NCBI RefSeq assembly: GCF_003045775.1 | Contig: NZ_PXNS01000005.1 | Span: forward strand, 434,001 to 498,000 | Source: Halomonas litopenaei | GTDB taxonomy: Bacteria > Pseudomonadota > Gammaproteobacteria > Pseudomonadales > Halomonadaceae | Length of the DNA: 64,000 bases | Direction of reading: 5' to 3' | Shown here: one piece after another, positions 56,041-64,000 of the stretch | Layout of the letters: each line of letters opens with the position of its first letter | Numbering within the stretch: the stretch's first letter is position 1 | Program-made: the position numbers and the translations under genes | The notes under the pieces: model-generated | What the model saw: only the letters and a program-made list of their open reading frames with translations | What the model was told of the DNA's origin: nothing | The model's database searches: none

Positions 56041-57246
56041 ATGGGCAGTGCGAGCACGGCGCCCCGCGTGGAAGGCGACATCACCGCGCGGGAGCGCCCT
56101 ACACCAGAACAACAAGAGCTTGCGTCGCTGGGACTCAAGGTGGCGGCCAGCCGCCACCCCAAGGCCGAACAGGCGGCTCGTGAGCTGCATCACGAGCTCT
56201 ATCATCCCGACCTGGGTTTCGTGCTGTTCTTCGTCAGCGCCGAATACGCGCTGGACCCCCTGGCCCAGGCCCTGGAGTCGACCTTCGGTGGGCTGCCGCT
56301 GGCGGGTTGCACCACGGCGGGTGAGATCACCCCGCTGGGGTACGAGCGCGGGACCATCGTCGCCATCGGGTTCGATCGCCGTCATTTTGGCGTGGCCACC
56401 ACCCTGCTCGAGGACCTCGAGAGCGTCTCCCTGATCGACGCCCAGCGTCGGGTGGAGTCGCTTCTTGCCACCGCCAGGGGGCATCTGGATGGCGAGGCCT
56501 TCGCGCTGACCCTGCTCGATGGGCTGTCGGCCAGCGAAGAGCAGGTGCTGACCACTCTGGACGCCGCCCTGGGAGGTATCCCGAGCTTCGGTGGCTCGGC
56601 TGGGGACGACAACCGACTGGCGCATACCCATGTGTTTGCCGGTGGGCGCTTTCACAGCGCGGCGGCGGTGGTGGTGCTGATCACCACCCACCATCCCTTC
56701 GAGGTGTTCTCGACCCATCACCTGGCGGCACGCCGTGACAAGCTAGTGGTCACCCGCGCCGATCCTGCGGGCCGGCGTGTGCTGGAGCTCAATGCCCTGC
56801 CCGCGGTGGACGAGTACGCCCGGCTGGTCGGTGTCTTGCCAAGCGAACTCGATGAGGGCGTGTTTGCCCGCCACCCGTTGGCGGTCAAGCTGGGCGATGC
56901 CTACTACGTCCGCTCGATCCAGCGTGCCAACGCCGACGGTAGCCTCAGCTTCTACTGCGCGGTGGAGACCGGCATCGTGCTGACCGCCATGGCCGGCACG
57001 CCGATTCTCGAGGCCCTCGACGATACCCTGGGGGGCCTTCAGCGCCGGCTGGGGAAACCGCAGTTGATCATCGGCTGTGACTGCTTTCTCAGGCGTCTGG
57101 AGTTCGAGGCGCTCGCGCAGATCGGCGACGCCTCCGAACGACTTTCCAAGGCCTCGGTGGTGGGCTTCAACACCTACGGTGAGCAGCACCACGGCATGCA
57201 TATCAACCAGACCTTCACGGGGGTGGCGATTGGATCTGGTCGGTGA
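56041..57246 (+). CDS. FIST-domain sensory protein, NosP-like
   Basis: The 401-residue cytosolic protein has FIST-N (about 55-235: FGGLPLAGCTTAGEITPLGY, LDAALGGIPSFGGSAGDDN) and FIST-C (about 240-385). In Pseudomonas aeruginosa and Legionella such proteins (NosP) bind haem and nitric oxide and control a partner kinase encoded next door. The gene here overlaps the following kinase gene by 17 bp, matching that arrangement. Haem binding cannot be confirmed by eye. GAGGACAGCCC precedes the ATG. Confidence 0.87.
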   Translation: MGSASTAPRVEGDITARERPTPEQQELASLGLKVAASRHPKAEQAARELHHELYHPDLGFVLFFVSAEYALDPLAQALESTFGGLPLAGCTTAGEITPLGYERGTIVAIGFDRRHFGVATTLLEDLESVSLIDAQRRVESLLATARGHLDGEAFALTLLDGLSASEEQVLTTLDAALGGIPSFGGSAGDDNRLAHTHVFAGGRFHSAAAVVVLITTHHPFEVFSTHHLAARRDKLVVTRADPAGRRVLELNALPAVDEYARLVGVLPSELDEGVFARHPLAVKLGDAYYVRSIQRANADGSLSFYCAVETGIVLTAMAGTPILEALDDTLGGLQRRLGKPQLIIGCDCFLRRLEFEALAQIGDASERLSKASVVGFNTYGEQHHGMHINQTFTGVAIGSGR

Positions 57247-58642
57247 GCCAAGGCAGGATCGCGCCAGCAGTGCACTGGAACAGGAACTGCTGGAGGAAAA
57301 CCATCGGTTACGCCGGATCTGCCAGGCGCTGATCGAGCGGGTCGAGTCCGCCGGGGCGGGCGGGGCACCCTATGGTGCCTTCGAGCACGCGGTGCTGCTC
57401 GCCGAGCAGGTGCGCGAGCGCACCGAGACCCTGCACCGAACCCTGGATGAACTGGCCGAAACCAATGCCCGTCTGGAGGAAGCCCGGCGCGACGCCGAGG
57501 CCGCCAATGCCTCCAAGACCCGCTTCCTGGCGGCGGTCAGCCACGACCTGCTGCAGCCGCTCAATGCCGCGCGGCTGTTTGCCAGCGCCCTGGAAGAGCG
57601 AAAGCTGCCGGAAGAATCCGGCCGCCTGGTGCAGCGTATCGATCGCTCGCTCAGCGACGTGGAATTGCTGCTGGGGACCCTGGTCGACATCTCGCGACTG
57701 GATGCCGGAGTGCTGACCCCGGATGTGGCCCCCTTCGCCGTCTCGCAGTTGCTGGATGCGCTCGCCGAGGAATTTCGTCAGATGGCCGGCGCCCGCGGGC
57801 TGGCGTTTCGCTATGTGCCGAGTTCTGCCTGGGTCGAGTCCGACCTGGCGCTGCTGGCCCGGGTGATTCGCAACCTGATGTCCAACGCCGTGCGCTACAC
57901 CGAGTCGGGGCGGGTGCTGCTCGGCTGTCGCAGGCGGCGGGTAGGCCAGCAGTACTGGCTCGAGATCCTGGTGGGGGATACCGGTCCGGGCATCGACGAG
58001 GCTCGCCGTGACGAGATATTTCTGGAGTTTCGCCGCGGCAACGCCGCAGCCCCGGGGCAGGAGCGCGGGCTGGGACTGGGGCTTGCCATCGTCGATCGCA
58101 TCGCCCGCCTGCTCGATCATCCCATTACCCTCAATAGCCGACCCGGCCAGGGCGCCCAGTTCTCGGTAAGCGTGCCCTGCGCTCGCCCGGCGCGTGCGGT
58201 GGCCCCGTCGGCCTCGACCCTGCAGCAGGCCGGCACGCGTCAACTGCAGAGTACCGAGGTATGGGTGCTGGACAACGATCCCGCCATCCTCGAGGGCATG
58301 AGCGCGCTGCTGGGTGGCTGGGGATGTCGGGCGCGCCTGGCGTCGCGAGTGGTTGAACTGGAACAGAGCCTGGCCGAGCGCCACGAGACACAGGGCATGG
58401 ATAGGCCGTCGCCAACGGTGGTGATGATCGACTACCACCTGTCCAGCGACGAAGAAGATGGCCTGGCGCTGGCGCAGCGCCTGGCCGGCTCTCATGTAGA
58501 CCTGGCCCCGATACTGATCACTGCCAACCACGACGCCGAGATCAAGCGGCGTTGTCGTGAGCTTGGCTTCCCCTGTCTACTGAAGCCGCTGAAGCCCCTG
58601 CGCCTGCGTCAGGCACTGATACACCTGCTCGACGCCGGTTGA
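57230..58642 (+). CDS. NahK-like hybrid histidine kinase (PAS-less)
   Basis: The 470-residue cytosolic hybrid kinase has an N-terminal coiled coil (about 10-100), then HisKA with His105 in VSHDLLQPLNAARLF, a form typical of the NahK/ErcS' group. HATPase_c (SNAVRYTE, GDTGPGID, GLGLGLAIV) and a C-terminal receiver with Asp401 in VMIDYHLSSDEEDG follow. The PAS domains of P. aeruginosa NahK are missing, so sensing probably comes from the FIST partner. The likely start is TTG 57230 after GGGGGTGG, inside the FIST gene; no ATG lies nearby in frame. Confidence 0.88.
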   Translation: MDLVGEPRQDRASSALEQELLEENHRLRRICQALIERVESAGAGGAPYGAFEHAVLLAEQVRERTETLHRTLDELAETNARLEEARRDAEAANASKTRFLAAVSHDLLQPLNAARLFASALEERKLPEESGRLVQRIDRSLSDVELLLGTLVDISRLDAGVLTPDVAPFAVSQLLDALAEEFRQMAGARGLAFRYVPSSAWVESDLALLARVIRNLMSNAVRYTESGRVLLGCRRRRVGQQYWLEILVGDTGPGIDEARRDEIFLEFRRGNAAAPGQERGLGLGLAIVDRIARLLDHPITLNSRPGQGAQFSVSVPCARPARAVAPSASTLQQAGTRQLQSTEVWVLDNDPAILEGMSALLGGWGCRARLASRVVELEQSLAERHETQGMDRPSPTVVMIDYHLSSDEEDGLALAQRLAGSHVDLAPILITANHDAEIKRRCRELGFPCLLKPLKPLRLRQALIHLLDAG

Positions 58643-58677
58643 GCCGTCTTGCCTTGGTCAGCGAGACGTTCTGCCTT

Positions 58678-59376
58678 CTAGCGCGCCCGCCGCCTGGCCA
58701 GGCAGGCCAGCAGGGTGGGCTCGTCGGCTGCCAGGATCGCCTGGACGCGGCTGCCGACGCCAAGCTTCTTGAGGATCGCCGAGACGTGGGTCTTGACCGT
58801 GGTCTCTGCGATATCGAGCTCGCGGGCGATGACCTTGTTGGAGGCGCCGCGAATCAGCAGGGACAGCACCTCGAGCTGCTTGACCGTCAGTTGCTCGAGT
58901 GCGCCTGCATCGGCTGGACCCGTCATCCCCTGTGTCGCCCCCTGCGTCACAGGCGGGGCACTCGAGGCCTCGGCCGGGCGGCGCATGATCTCGGCGGGCA
59001 GATAGATCTGGCCGTCGAGGATCTGCTTGATCGCCGCCAGCAGGTCCGGGCGTGGCGTGGACTTCGGCAGGTAGCCGATGGCGCCCAGATCCAGGGCGCC
59101 GAGCACCGTGGCGCGCTCGCTTTCGGCCGACAGCACCGCCACCGGCACCGCCGGAAAGGCCCGGCGCAGTTCGCGCAGTCCGTCCAGGGCCGAGGCGTCG
59201 GGCAGATTCAAGTCCAGCAGTACCAGGTCGACGTCGTCGTCGGCGTCGAGGGCGCTGGTCAACGCGGCGAAACAGTCCGCCTCGCGCAGCTCGGTGCCGG
59301 GCAGGCCCGATTGAATGACCGCGGCAATGGCGTCGCGAAAGAGCGGGTGATCGTCAGCCACCATCAGGCTGTGCAT
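58678..59376 (-). CDS. LuxR family response regulator (AgmR/ErbR-like)
   Basis: The 232-residue regulator has an N-terminal receiver (VADDHPLFRDAI, phospho-acceptor Asp55 in LVLLDLNLPDAS, Lys in YLPKSTPRPDL) and a C-terminal LuxR helix-turn-helix (LTVKQLEVLSLLIRGASNKVIARELDIAETTVKTHV is its span, about 165-200). Close relatives (AgmR/ErbR) control alcohol oxidation genes in pseudomonads. It is convergent to the kinase and divergent to the aldehyde dehydrogenase, with a 147-bp shared control region to the latter. The same frame stays open to 61071 antisense to the dehydrogenase, but that is a G+C artefact. Confidence 0.88.
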   Translation of the reverse strand: MHSLMVADDHPLFRDAIAAVIQSGLPGTELREADCFAALTSALDADDDVDLVLLDLNLPDASALDGLRELRRAFPAVPVAVLSAESERATVLGALDLGAIGYLPKSTPRPDLLAAIKQILDGQIYLPAEIMRRPAEASSAPPVTQGATQGMTGPADAGALEQLTVKQLEVLSLLIRGASNKVIARELDIAETTVKTHVSAILKKLGVGSRVQAILAADEPTLLACLARRRAR

Positions 59377-59523
59377 GTCTGGCGTCCCGGTTGTCTGTGT
59401 CCTTGGTCGGTCTCCTACCGAAGGAGGAGGCGCTCTCCTGCCAGGGCAGTATGTCGCAAGCCAGGTTCCTGACCAAGACTGGAGTGGCAGACAACTACAA
59501 CATCCTTTCCAAGGAGACACGCC

Positions 59524-61044
59524 ATGATCTACGCCAACCCCGGACAACCCGACGCCGTGGTCAGCTTCGACGAGCGCTACGGCAACTATATCGGCGGCGA
59601 GTTCGTCGCCCCGGTCAAGGGCCAGTACTTCGACAACGTAAGCCCGGTCAACGGCCAGGTGTTCTGCCAGATCCCCCGCTCCAGCGCCGAGGATATCGAC
59701 AAGGCACTGGACGCCGCCCATGGGGCAGCGCCGGCCTGGGGGCGCACCTCCGCTGGCGAGCGCAGCAATATCCTGTTGAAGATCGCCGAGCGCATCGAGG
59801 CCAACCTGGAGGCGCTGGCGGTGGCCGAGTGCTGGGACAACGGCAAGGCGGTGCGCGAGACCCTGAACGCCGATATTCCGCTGGCGGTGGACCACTTCCG
59901 CTACTTCGCCGGCTGCATTCGTGCCCAGGAAGGCACCGCCGCCGATATCGACGCCAACACCGTGGCCTATCACTTCCACGAGCCGCTGGGCGTGGTCGGC
60001 CAGATCATCCCCTGGAACTTTCCGCTGCTGATGGCCACCTGGAAGCTGGCCCCGGCGCTGGCCGCCGGCAACTGCGTGGTGCTCAAGCCCGCCGAGCAGA
60101 CCCCGGCCTCGATCCTCAAGCTGATGGAGGTGATCGGTGACCTGCTGCCTCCCGGCGTGGTCAACGTGGTCAACGGCTTCGGCGCCGAGGCGGGGGAGGC
60201 CCTGGCCACCAGCAAGCGCATCGCCAAGATCGCCTTTACCGGTTCCACCCCGGTGGGCTCGCACATCCTCAAGTGCGCTGCCGACAACATCATTCCTTCT
60301 ACCGTGGAGCTTGGCGGCAAGTCGCCCAACATCTACTTCGCCGACATCATGAACGCCGAGCCGGAGTTCATCGACAAGGCCGCCGAGGGGCTGGTGCTGG
60401 CCTTCTTCAACCAGGGTGAGGTATGCACCTGCCCGTCGCGGGCGCTGATCCAGGAGAGCATCTACGAGCCGTTCATGGCCAAGGTGATGGAGCGGGTCAC
60501 CACCATCAAGCGTGGCAACCCACTGGACACCGAGGTCCAGGTCGGCGCCCAGGCCTCCAAGGAGCAGTTCGACAAGATCATGTCCTACATGGACGTGGCC
60601 CGGGAGGAAGGCGCCGAGTTCCTGACCGGTGGCAACCAGGCCAAGCTCAATGCCGATCTGAACACCGGCTACTACATCGAACCGACGCTGCTCAAGGGCA
60701 ACAACAAGATGCGCGTCTTCCAGGAAGAGATCTTCGGCCCGGTGGTGGCGGTGACCACCTTCAAGGATGAGGAAGAAGCCCTGGCGATTGCCAACGACAC
60801 CGAATTCGGCCTTGGCGCCGGCGTCTGGAGTCGTGACATCAACGTGGCCTTCCGCATGGGGCGTGGCATCCAGGCCGGTCGCGTATGGACCAACTGCTAC
60901 CACCAGTATCCCGCCCACGCCGCCTTCGGCGGCTACAAGAAGTCCGGCGTCGGTCGCGAGACCCACAAGATGGCACTCGAGCATTACCAGCAGACCAAGA
61001 ACCTGCTGGTGAGCTACGACACCAATCCCCTCGGTTTCTTCTAA
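59524..61044 (+). CDS. exaC: NAD-dependent aldehyde dehydrogenase, ExaC/AldB-like
   Basis: The 506-residue cytosolic enzyme oxidises acetaldehyde or similar aldehydes. It has [21 protein letters not shown] at about 162-182, catalytic Glu262 in VELGGKSPN, nucleophile Cys301 in NQGEVCTC and IFGPVVAV at about 405, and the C-terminal [13 protein letters not shown] region. CAAGGAGA at 59510-59517 sets the ATG. The divergent AgmR-like regulator upstream and the alcohol dehydrogenase downstream suggest an ethanol/acetaldehyde module as in the P. aeruginosa exa region. Confidence 0.94.
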   Translation: MIYANPGQPDAVVSFDERYGNYIGGEFVAPVKGQYFDNVSPVNGQVFCQIPRSSAEDIDKALDAAHGAAPAWGRTSAGERSNILLKIAERIEANLEALAVAECWDNGKAVRETLNADIPLAVDHFRYFAGCIRAQEGTAADIDANTVAYHFHEPLGVVGQIIPWNFPLLMATWKLAPALAAGNCVVLKPAEQTPASILKLMEVIGDLLPPGVVNVVNGFGAEAGEALATSKRIAKIAFTGSTPVGSHILKCAADNIIPSTVELGGKSPNIYFADIMNAEPEFIDKAAEGLVLAFFNQGEVCTCPSRALIQESIYEPFMAKVMERVTTIKRGNPLDTEVQVGAQASKEQFDKIMSYMDVAREEGAEFLTGGNQAKLNADLNTGYYIEPTLLKGNNKMRVFQEEIFGPVVAVTTFKDEEEALAIANDTEFGLGAGVWSRDINVAFRMGRGIQAGRVWTNCYHQYPAHAAFGGYKKSGVGRETHKMALEHYQQTKNLLVSYDTNPLGFF

Positions 61045-61055
61045 AGGGAGTCGAT

Positions 61056-61080
61056 CCGGGCCCGGTACCACCGGGCCCGG
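61056..61080 (+). terminator. hairpin after the aldehyde dehydrogenase gene
   Basis: 11-bp stem CCGGGCCCGGT / ACCGGGCCCGG, loop ACC, 12 bp after the stop; no T-run. Confidence 0.6.
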
Positions 61081-61233
61081 GAAGCTTCACCCCAGCGGCC
61101 TGACGCCGTTTGACTCTCAGCGCCGCGACCGTTCACCGGGTGTCCCCGGACACCTTTCTCCTCTGTACCGTCCTTCCTTGATAGCGGGCGGACAGAGACC
61201 CTTTTTGCCCGGATCAGGGCAAGGAGCACAACA

Positions 61234-62262
61234 ATGCAAAGCACCATGGAAGCCGCCGTCGTTCGTCAGTTCGGTCAGCCCTTGACCCTCGAGGAGGTCG
61301 AGGTGCCGCGTCCCGCCAGGGGCGAGGTTCTGGTCAAGATCGCCGCCTCCGGGGTCTGCCATACCGACCTGCACGCCGCCCACGGCGACTGGCCGGTCAA
61401 GCCCAACCCGCCATTTATTCCCGGACACGAAGGCGTCGGCGAGATTGCCGCGGTGGGTGAAGGCGTCAGCCACGTCAAGGAAGGCGATCGGGTGGGGATT
61501 CCCTGGCTGTACAGCGCCTGCGGCCACTGCGAGCACTGCCTGGGCGGTTGGGAGACCCTGTGCGAGTCCCAGCAGAACACCGGCTACTCGGTCAACGGTG
61601 GCTTCGCCGAGTACGCCATCGCCGACGCCGGCTTCGTCGGCCATCTGCCGAGCAACGTCGGCTTCGTCGAGATCGCCCCGGTACTTTGCGCCGGCGTCAC
61701 CGTCTACAAGGGCCTGAAGATGACCGATACCCGCCCGGGGCAGTGGGTGGTGATCTCTGGCATCGGTGGTCTTGGCCATATGGCGGTGCAGTACGCCGTG
61801 GCCATGGGCCTGAACGTGGCGGCGGTGGACGTGGCCGACGACAAGCTGGAGCTGGCACGACGGCTCGGCGCCACGGTCACCGTCAACGCCTTGAAGGAGG
61901 ACCCGGTGGCGGCGATCAAGCGGGACATCGGCGGCGCCCATGGGGCCCTGGTCACGGCGGTCTCGCCGAAGGCCTTCGAGCAGGCCCAGGGCATGGTCCG
62001 GCGCGGTGGCACCATCGCCTTGAACGGCCTGCCGCCGGGAGACTTTCCGCTTCCGATCTTCGATACCGTGCTCAACGGCATCACCGTGCGTGGCTCCATC
62101 GTCGGTACCCGCCAGGACCTTCAGGAGGCGCTGGACTTTGCCGGTGAAGGCAAGGTCAAGGCCACCGTCTCCACCGACCGTCTGGCCAATATCAACGACA
62201 TCTTCGGCCGCATGATCGATGGCAAGATCGAGGGCCGAGTCGTGCTCGATATGCAGGGCTAG
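61234..62262 (+). CDS. adhP: zinc-dependent alcohol dehydrogenase
   Basis: The 342-residue medium-chain dehydrogenase has catalytic zinc ligands Cys42 (SGVCHTDLH) and His65 (GHEGVGE). The structural-zinc set is Cys96, Cys99, Cys102 and Cys110 (CGHCEHC...LC). The NAD-binding motif is [13 protein letters not shown] at about 178. This is the AdhP type that interconverts ethanol and acetaldehyde. AAGGAG precedes the ATG by 11 bp. With the aldehyde dehydrogenase immediately upstream it forms a complete ethanol-to-acetate pair. Confidence 0.94.
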   Translation: MQSTMEAAVVRQFGQPLTLEEVEVPRPARGEVLVKIAASGVCHTDLHAAHGDWPVKPNPPFIPGHEGVGEIAAVGEGVSHVKEGDRVGIPWLYSACGHCEHCLGGWETLCESQQNTGYSVNGGFAEYAIADAGFVGHLPSNVGFVEIAPVLCAGVTVYKGLKMTDTRPGQWVVISGIGGLGHMAVQYAVAMGLNVAAVDVADDKLELARRLGATVTVNALKEDPVAAIKRDIGGAHGALVTAVSPKAFEQAQGMVRRGGTIALNGLPPGDFPLPIFDTVLNGITVRGSIVGTRQDLQEALDFAGEGKVKATVSTDRLANINDIFGRMIDGKIEGRVVLDMQG

Positions 62263-62410
62263 GTTGACTGAGCAGCGGCGACCGATACAGCAGGGCGGCG
62301 ACACCGGGTGTCGCCGCCCTGTCATATGCATGTGATGTCCTTGTCATCCTTGCCTACGCTGGTGTCGCGGCACCATCCATGGCATCTCGAACCCGCAAGG
62401 AGCCGACCGC

Positions 62411-63244
62411 ATGAGTACCGACCATCACGTTCCTCTGGCCCTGGAGGCCGTCATCTTCGACTGGGCCGGGACCCTGGTCGACTTTGGCTCCTTCGCCCCG
62501 ACCCAGGTGTTTGTCGAGGTGTTCGCCGAGATCGGTGTGGCCGTAAGCCTCGACGAAGCCCGCGGCCCCATGGGCATGAGCAAGTGGGACCATATCCGCG
62601 CCCTGTGCGATCTGCCCGACATCGCCGAGCGTTTTCGTCGGGCCTGTGGCCACTCGCCGAGCGACGAGGACGTCGACGTGCTCTATCGGCGGTTCATGCC
62701 GTTGCAGGTGGCCAAGGTGGCCGAGCATTCCGCGCCGATTCCTGGCGCCCTGGAATGTCTCGCGGGGCTGCGTGGAAGAGGGCTAAAGATCGGTTCCTGC
62801 TCCGGCTATCCCGCCGAGGTGCTGGCGCCGGTGCGCCGTGCGGCGCGCCAGGCGGGGCTCGAGGTGGACCACGCCGTCGCCGGTGACGAGGTGGTGCGCG
62901 GGCGACCCGGGCCGGCCCAGGCGCTGGCCAATGTGGTGGCGCTCGGTATCGGTGATGTGGCGGCTTGCGTCAAGGTCGATGATACCGCTCCCGGCATCGA
63001 GGAGGGGCGCGCCGCCGGCATGTGGTCGGTGGCGGTGACCGATACCGGCAACGCCATGGGACTGGATCTCGAGGGTTACCAAGCGACCGCGCCGGATGCG
63101 CTCGAGCGGCGCCGGCGCCACGTAGCCGAGCGACTGAGCGCCTGTCGTCCCCATTACCTGATCACAAGCGTCGCCGAGCTTGACGGTGTGCTGGATCAGA
63201 TCGCGGCTCGGCTCGCCAGGGGAGAGCGGCCCCAGGCCTCGTGA
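62411..63244 (+). CDS. phnX: phosphonoacetaldehyde hydrolase (phosphonatase)
   Basis: The 277-residue HAD-superfamily enzyme cleaves phosphonoacetaldehyde to acetaldehyde and phosphate. Nucleophile Asp17 lies in VIFDWAGT; the Schiff-base lysine Lys58, which marks PhnX in the HAD family, lies in MGMSKWDHI; and [10 protein letters not shown] and [13 protein letters not shown] give the other HAD motifs. The 2-aminoethylphosphonate transaminase is not in the window. The acetaldehyde product links it to the adjacent dehydrogenases. AAGGAG precedes the ATG. Confidence 0.93.
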   Translation: MSTDHHVPLALEAVIFDWAGTLVDFGSFAPTQVFVEVFAEIGVAVSLDEARGPMGMSKWDHIRALCDLPDIAERFRRACGHSPSDEDVDVLYRRFMPLQVAKVAEHSAPIPGALECLAGLRGRGLKIGSCSGYPAEVLAPVRRAARQAGLEVDHAVAGDEVVRGRPGPAQALANVVALGIGDVAACVKVDDTAPGIEEGRAAGMWSVAVTDTGNAMGLDLEGYQATAPDALERRRRHVAERLSACRPHYLITSVAELDGVLDQIAARLARGERPQAS

Positions 63245-63247
63245 AGG

Positions 63248-63595
63248 TCAGCTCGTGGAAAAAACGGACAGGTCGAGTGCGTGGCTGTGTCCCAGCCAGA
63301 TGACGCCCTGGGTATGGTCGAAGAGGTCGTCGTCGGTACCCAGATGCACGAAGATGTCCAGCTCGCCTCGGTGGATGGCGAGCCAGGGCACGATCTCGCC
63401 GAAGGCCTCGGCCGCGAAGGATAGCTGGCAGCTCCAGCGCGGATGCGGCCCCACCGGTTGTTGATGAAAACGCCCCACCTGAACGGCAAAGCGCGCCTGG
63501 CATTGCTCGGCCAGGGTCCTGGCCTGGGCAAGCCCTTCGGCATCGTCGTAGTAGAGGTGGGCGTGGTAGTAGCGAATCTGGTCGACGTCGGGCAT
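63248..63595 (-). CDS. DOPA 4,5-dioxygenase family protein
   Basis: The 115-residue protein matches the small bacterial DOPA-4,5-dioxygenase family: IRYYHAHLYYDDAEG at the start (first histidine pair), FAVQVGRFHQQPVGPHP in the middle and LDIFVHLGTDDDLFDHT after it, with the histidines that bind iron. The reaction in bacteria is unproven. AGGAGA before ATG 63595 supports the start; the frame extends to 63655 without support. Convergent with phnX, three bases between stops. Confidence 0.85.
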   Translation of the reverse strand: MPDVDQIRYYHAHLYYDDAEGLAQARTLAEQCQARFAVQVGRFHQQPVGPHPRWSCQLSFAAEAFGEIVPWLAIHRGELDIFVHLGTDDDLFDHTQGVIWLGHSHALDLSVFSTS

Positions 63596-63702
63596 GGGAC
63601 TCTCCTGGGCGCTCTGCTGATGACGTCGACAAGGATCGCGTCCCTGGCGATGCATGGCAATCGCGGTGTCACGCCCGCCTGCCCACCAGCGTTACATACC
63701 CA

Positions 63703-63726
63703 AGCGGCGGCCCTGGGGCCGCCGCT
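63703..63726. terminator. hairpin between the dioxygenase-family and betT genes
   Basis: 11-bp stem AGCGGCGGCCC / GGGCCGCCGCT with a 2-base loop, 45 bp after the betT stop on the minus strand; weak T-run. Confidence 0.5.
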
Positions 63727-63771
63727 GTCACTTGCTCCGGCGTCGTCGGTGACGACCTTGCCGGGTCACGC

Positions 63772-64000
63772 TCAGGGTTCCTGGGTCGTGCCCTGGGGTG
63801 GCTCGCCGATAAAGCCCGGCATGGCCGGCGTCGGCGTGCCCTGGCGGGCGATGGCCAGGAACTGCAGGTGGCGCTCGTACTCGCCGAGCACGTCATCGAT
63901 GACCTGACCCCGGGTGTAGCCATTGAGGTTCTGACCCACGCCGCCTTCGGCCAGATGCACGTCCAGGCGCAGGTAGTAGTCATCGTCCGCCGGCAGGAAG
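63772..64000 (-). CDS. BetT-like choline/betaine (BCCT) transporter, C-terminal part
   Basis: The frame runs from the window edge to the TGA at 63772-63774, giving the last ~75 residues: DDDYYLRLDVHLAEGG, then GYTRGQVIDDVLGEYERHLQFL and a proline-rich end. This matches the long cytosolic C-terminal domain of BetT-type choline transporters, which senses osmotic state. The membrane part lies beyond the window. Choline uptake for glycine betaine would fit a halophile. Confidence 0.78.
   Translation of the reverse strand, partial: FLPADDDYYLRLDVHLAEGGVGQNLNGYTRGQVIDDVLGEYERHLQFLAIARQGTPTPAMPGFIGEPPQGTTQEP

Noticed and set aside
59377..61071. Long antisense extension of the LuxR regulator frame across the aldehyde dehydrogenase gene
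   Set aside because: The frame lies opposite a well-conserved dehydrogenase, its product is low-complexity and His/Gly-rich, and the regulator starts cleanly at 59376. Open antisense frames are expected at this G+C content.

Overview
The window is 64 kb of chromosomal DNA from a G+C-rich gammaproteobacterium, most likely a member of the Halomonadaceae (Halomonas-like). I infer this from gene content, not from a marker gene: a short phasin, several TRAP transporters (one with a UspA-type companion), a BetT-type choline transporter, a fruB-fruK-fruA phosphotransferase operon under a LacI-type FruR, and a urate-to-glyoxylate pathway built around membrane-bound PuuD. No rRNA, tRNA, CRISPR array, integrase, phage or plasmid gene was seen.

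Layout. 1-5.1 kb: C-terminal part of a lactate-dehydrogenase-type FAD/Fe-S oxidoreductase, threonine aldolase, a gamma-class carbonic anhydrase homologue and lactate permease lldP, with a perfect LldR/PdhR-like palindrome upstream. 5.3-8.0 kb: a glutathione S-transferase, a phasin, and two gene-poor stretches with short tandem repeats. 8.0-27.4 kb: a purine and glyoxylate catabolic island: uraD, uraH, puuD, a GntR/FCD regulator, two NCS1 permeases alternating with two Asp/Glu-racemase-family genes (one exported and without its catalytic cysteines), allantoinase puuE, a YfcC-type carrier, ureidoglycolate lyase, ureidoglycine aminohydrolase, a PTS-EIIC/EAL fusion, then gcl-hyi-glxR. 28-33.6 kb: pyruvate kinase with two HexR-like sites, a second GntR/FCD regulator, modABC and a DUF192 protein. 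33.6-43.9 kb: an EamA exporter, a DctPQM TRAP operon, a nitrilase-superfamily/macro-domain pair, and a TAXI-type TRAP operon ending in a universal stress protein. 44-55 kb: a DUF2189 membrane protein, an exported SUOX-fold protein with a hybrid histidine kinase, and fruR/fruBKA. 55-64 kb: an ABM-domain membrane protein, a FIST-protein/histidine-kinase pair resembling NosP-NahK, a LuxR-type response regulator, an ExaC-like aldehyde dehydrogenase, AdhP, phosphonoacetaldehyde hydrolase, a DOPA-dioxygenase-family protein and the C-terminus of a BetT-like transporter.

How the genes work together. Urate is oxidised by PuuD, and UraH and UraD carry the product to allantoin. The racemase and PuuE lead to allantoate. 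The ureidoglycine and ureidoglycolate enzymes release glyoxylate, and Gcl, Hyi and GlxR convert glyoxylate to glycerate. Xanthine dehydrogenase, allantoate amidohydrolase and glycerate kinase are not in the window. TGTATACA palindromes stand before nearly every transcription unit of this island and before both GntR/FCD genes, which suggests one local regulon. Molybdate uptake beside it fits the molybdenum need of xanthine dehydrogenase. The best candidates for undescribed biology are the cysteine-less periplasmic racemase homologue inside the allantoin operon, the EIIC-EAL fusion preceded by a ten-copy hexanucleotide repeat, and the shared TGTATACA operator system.
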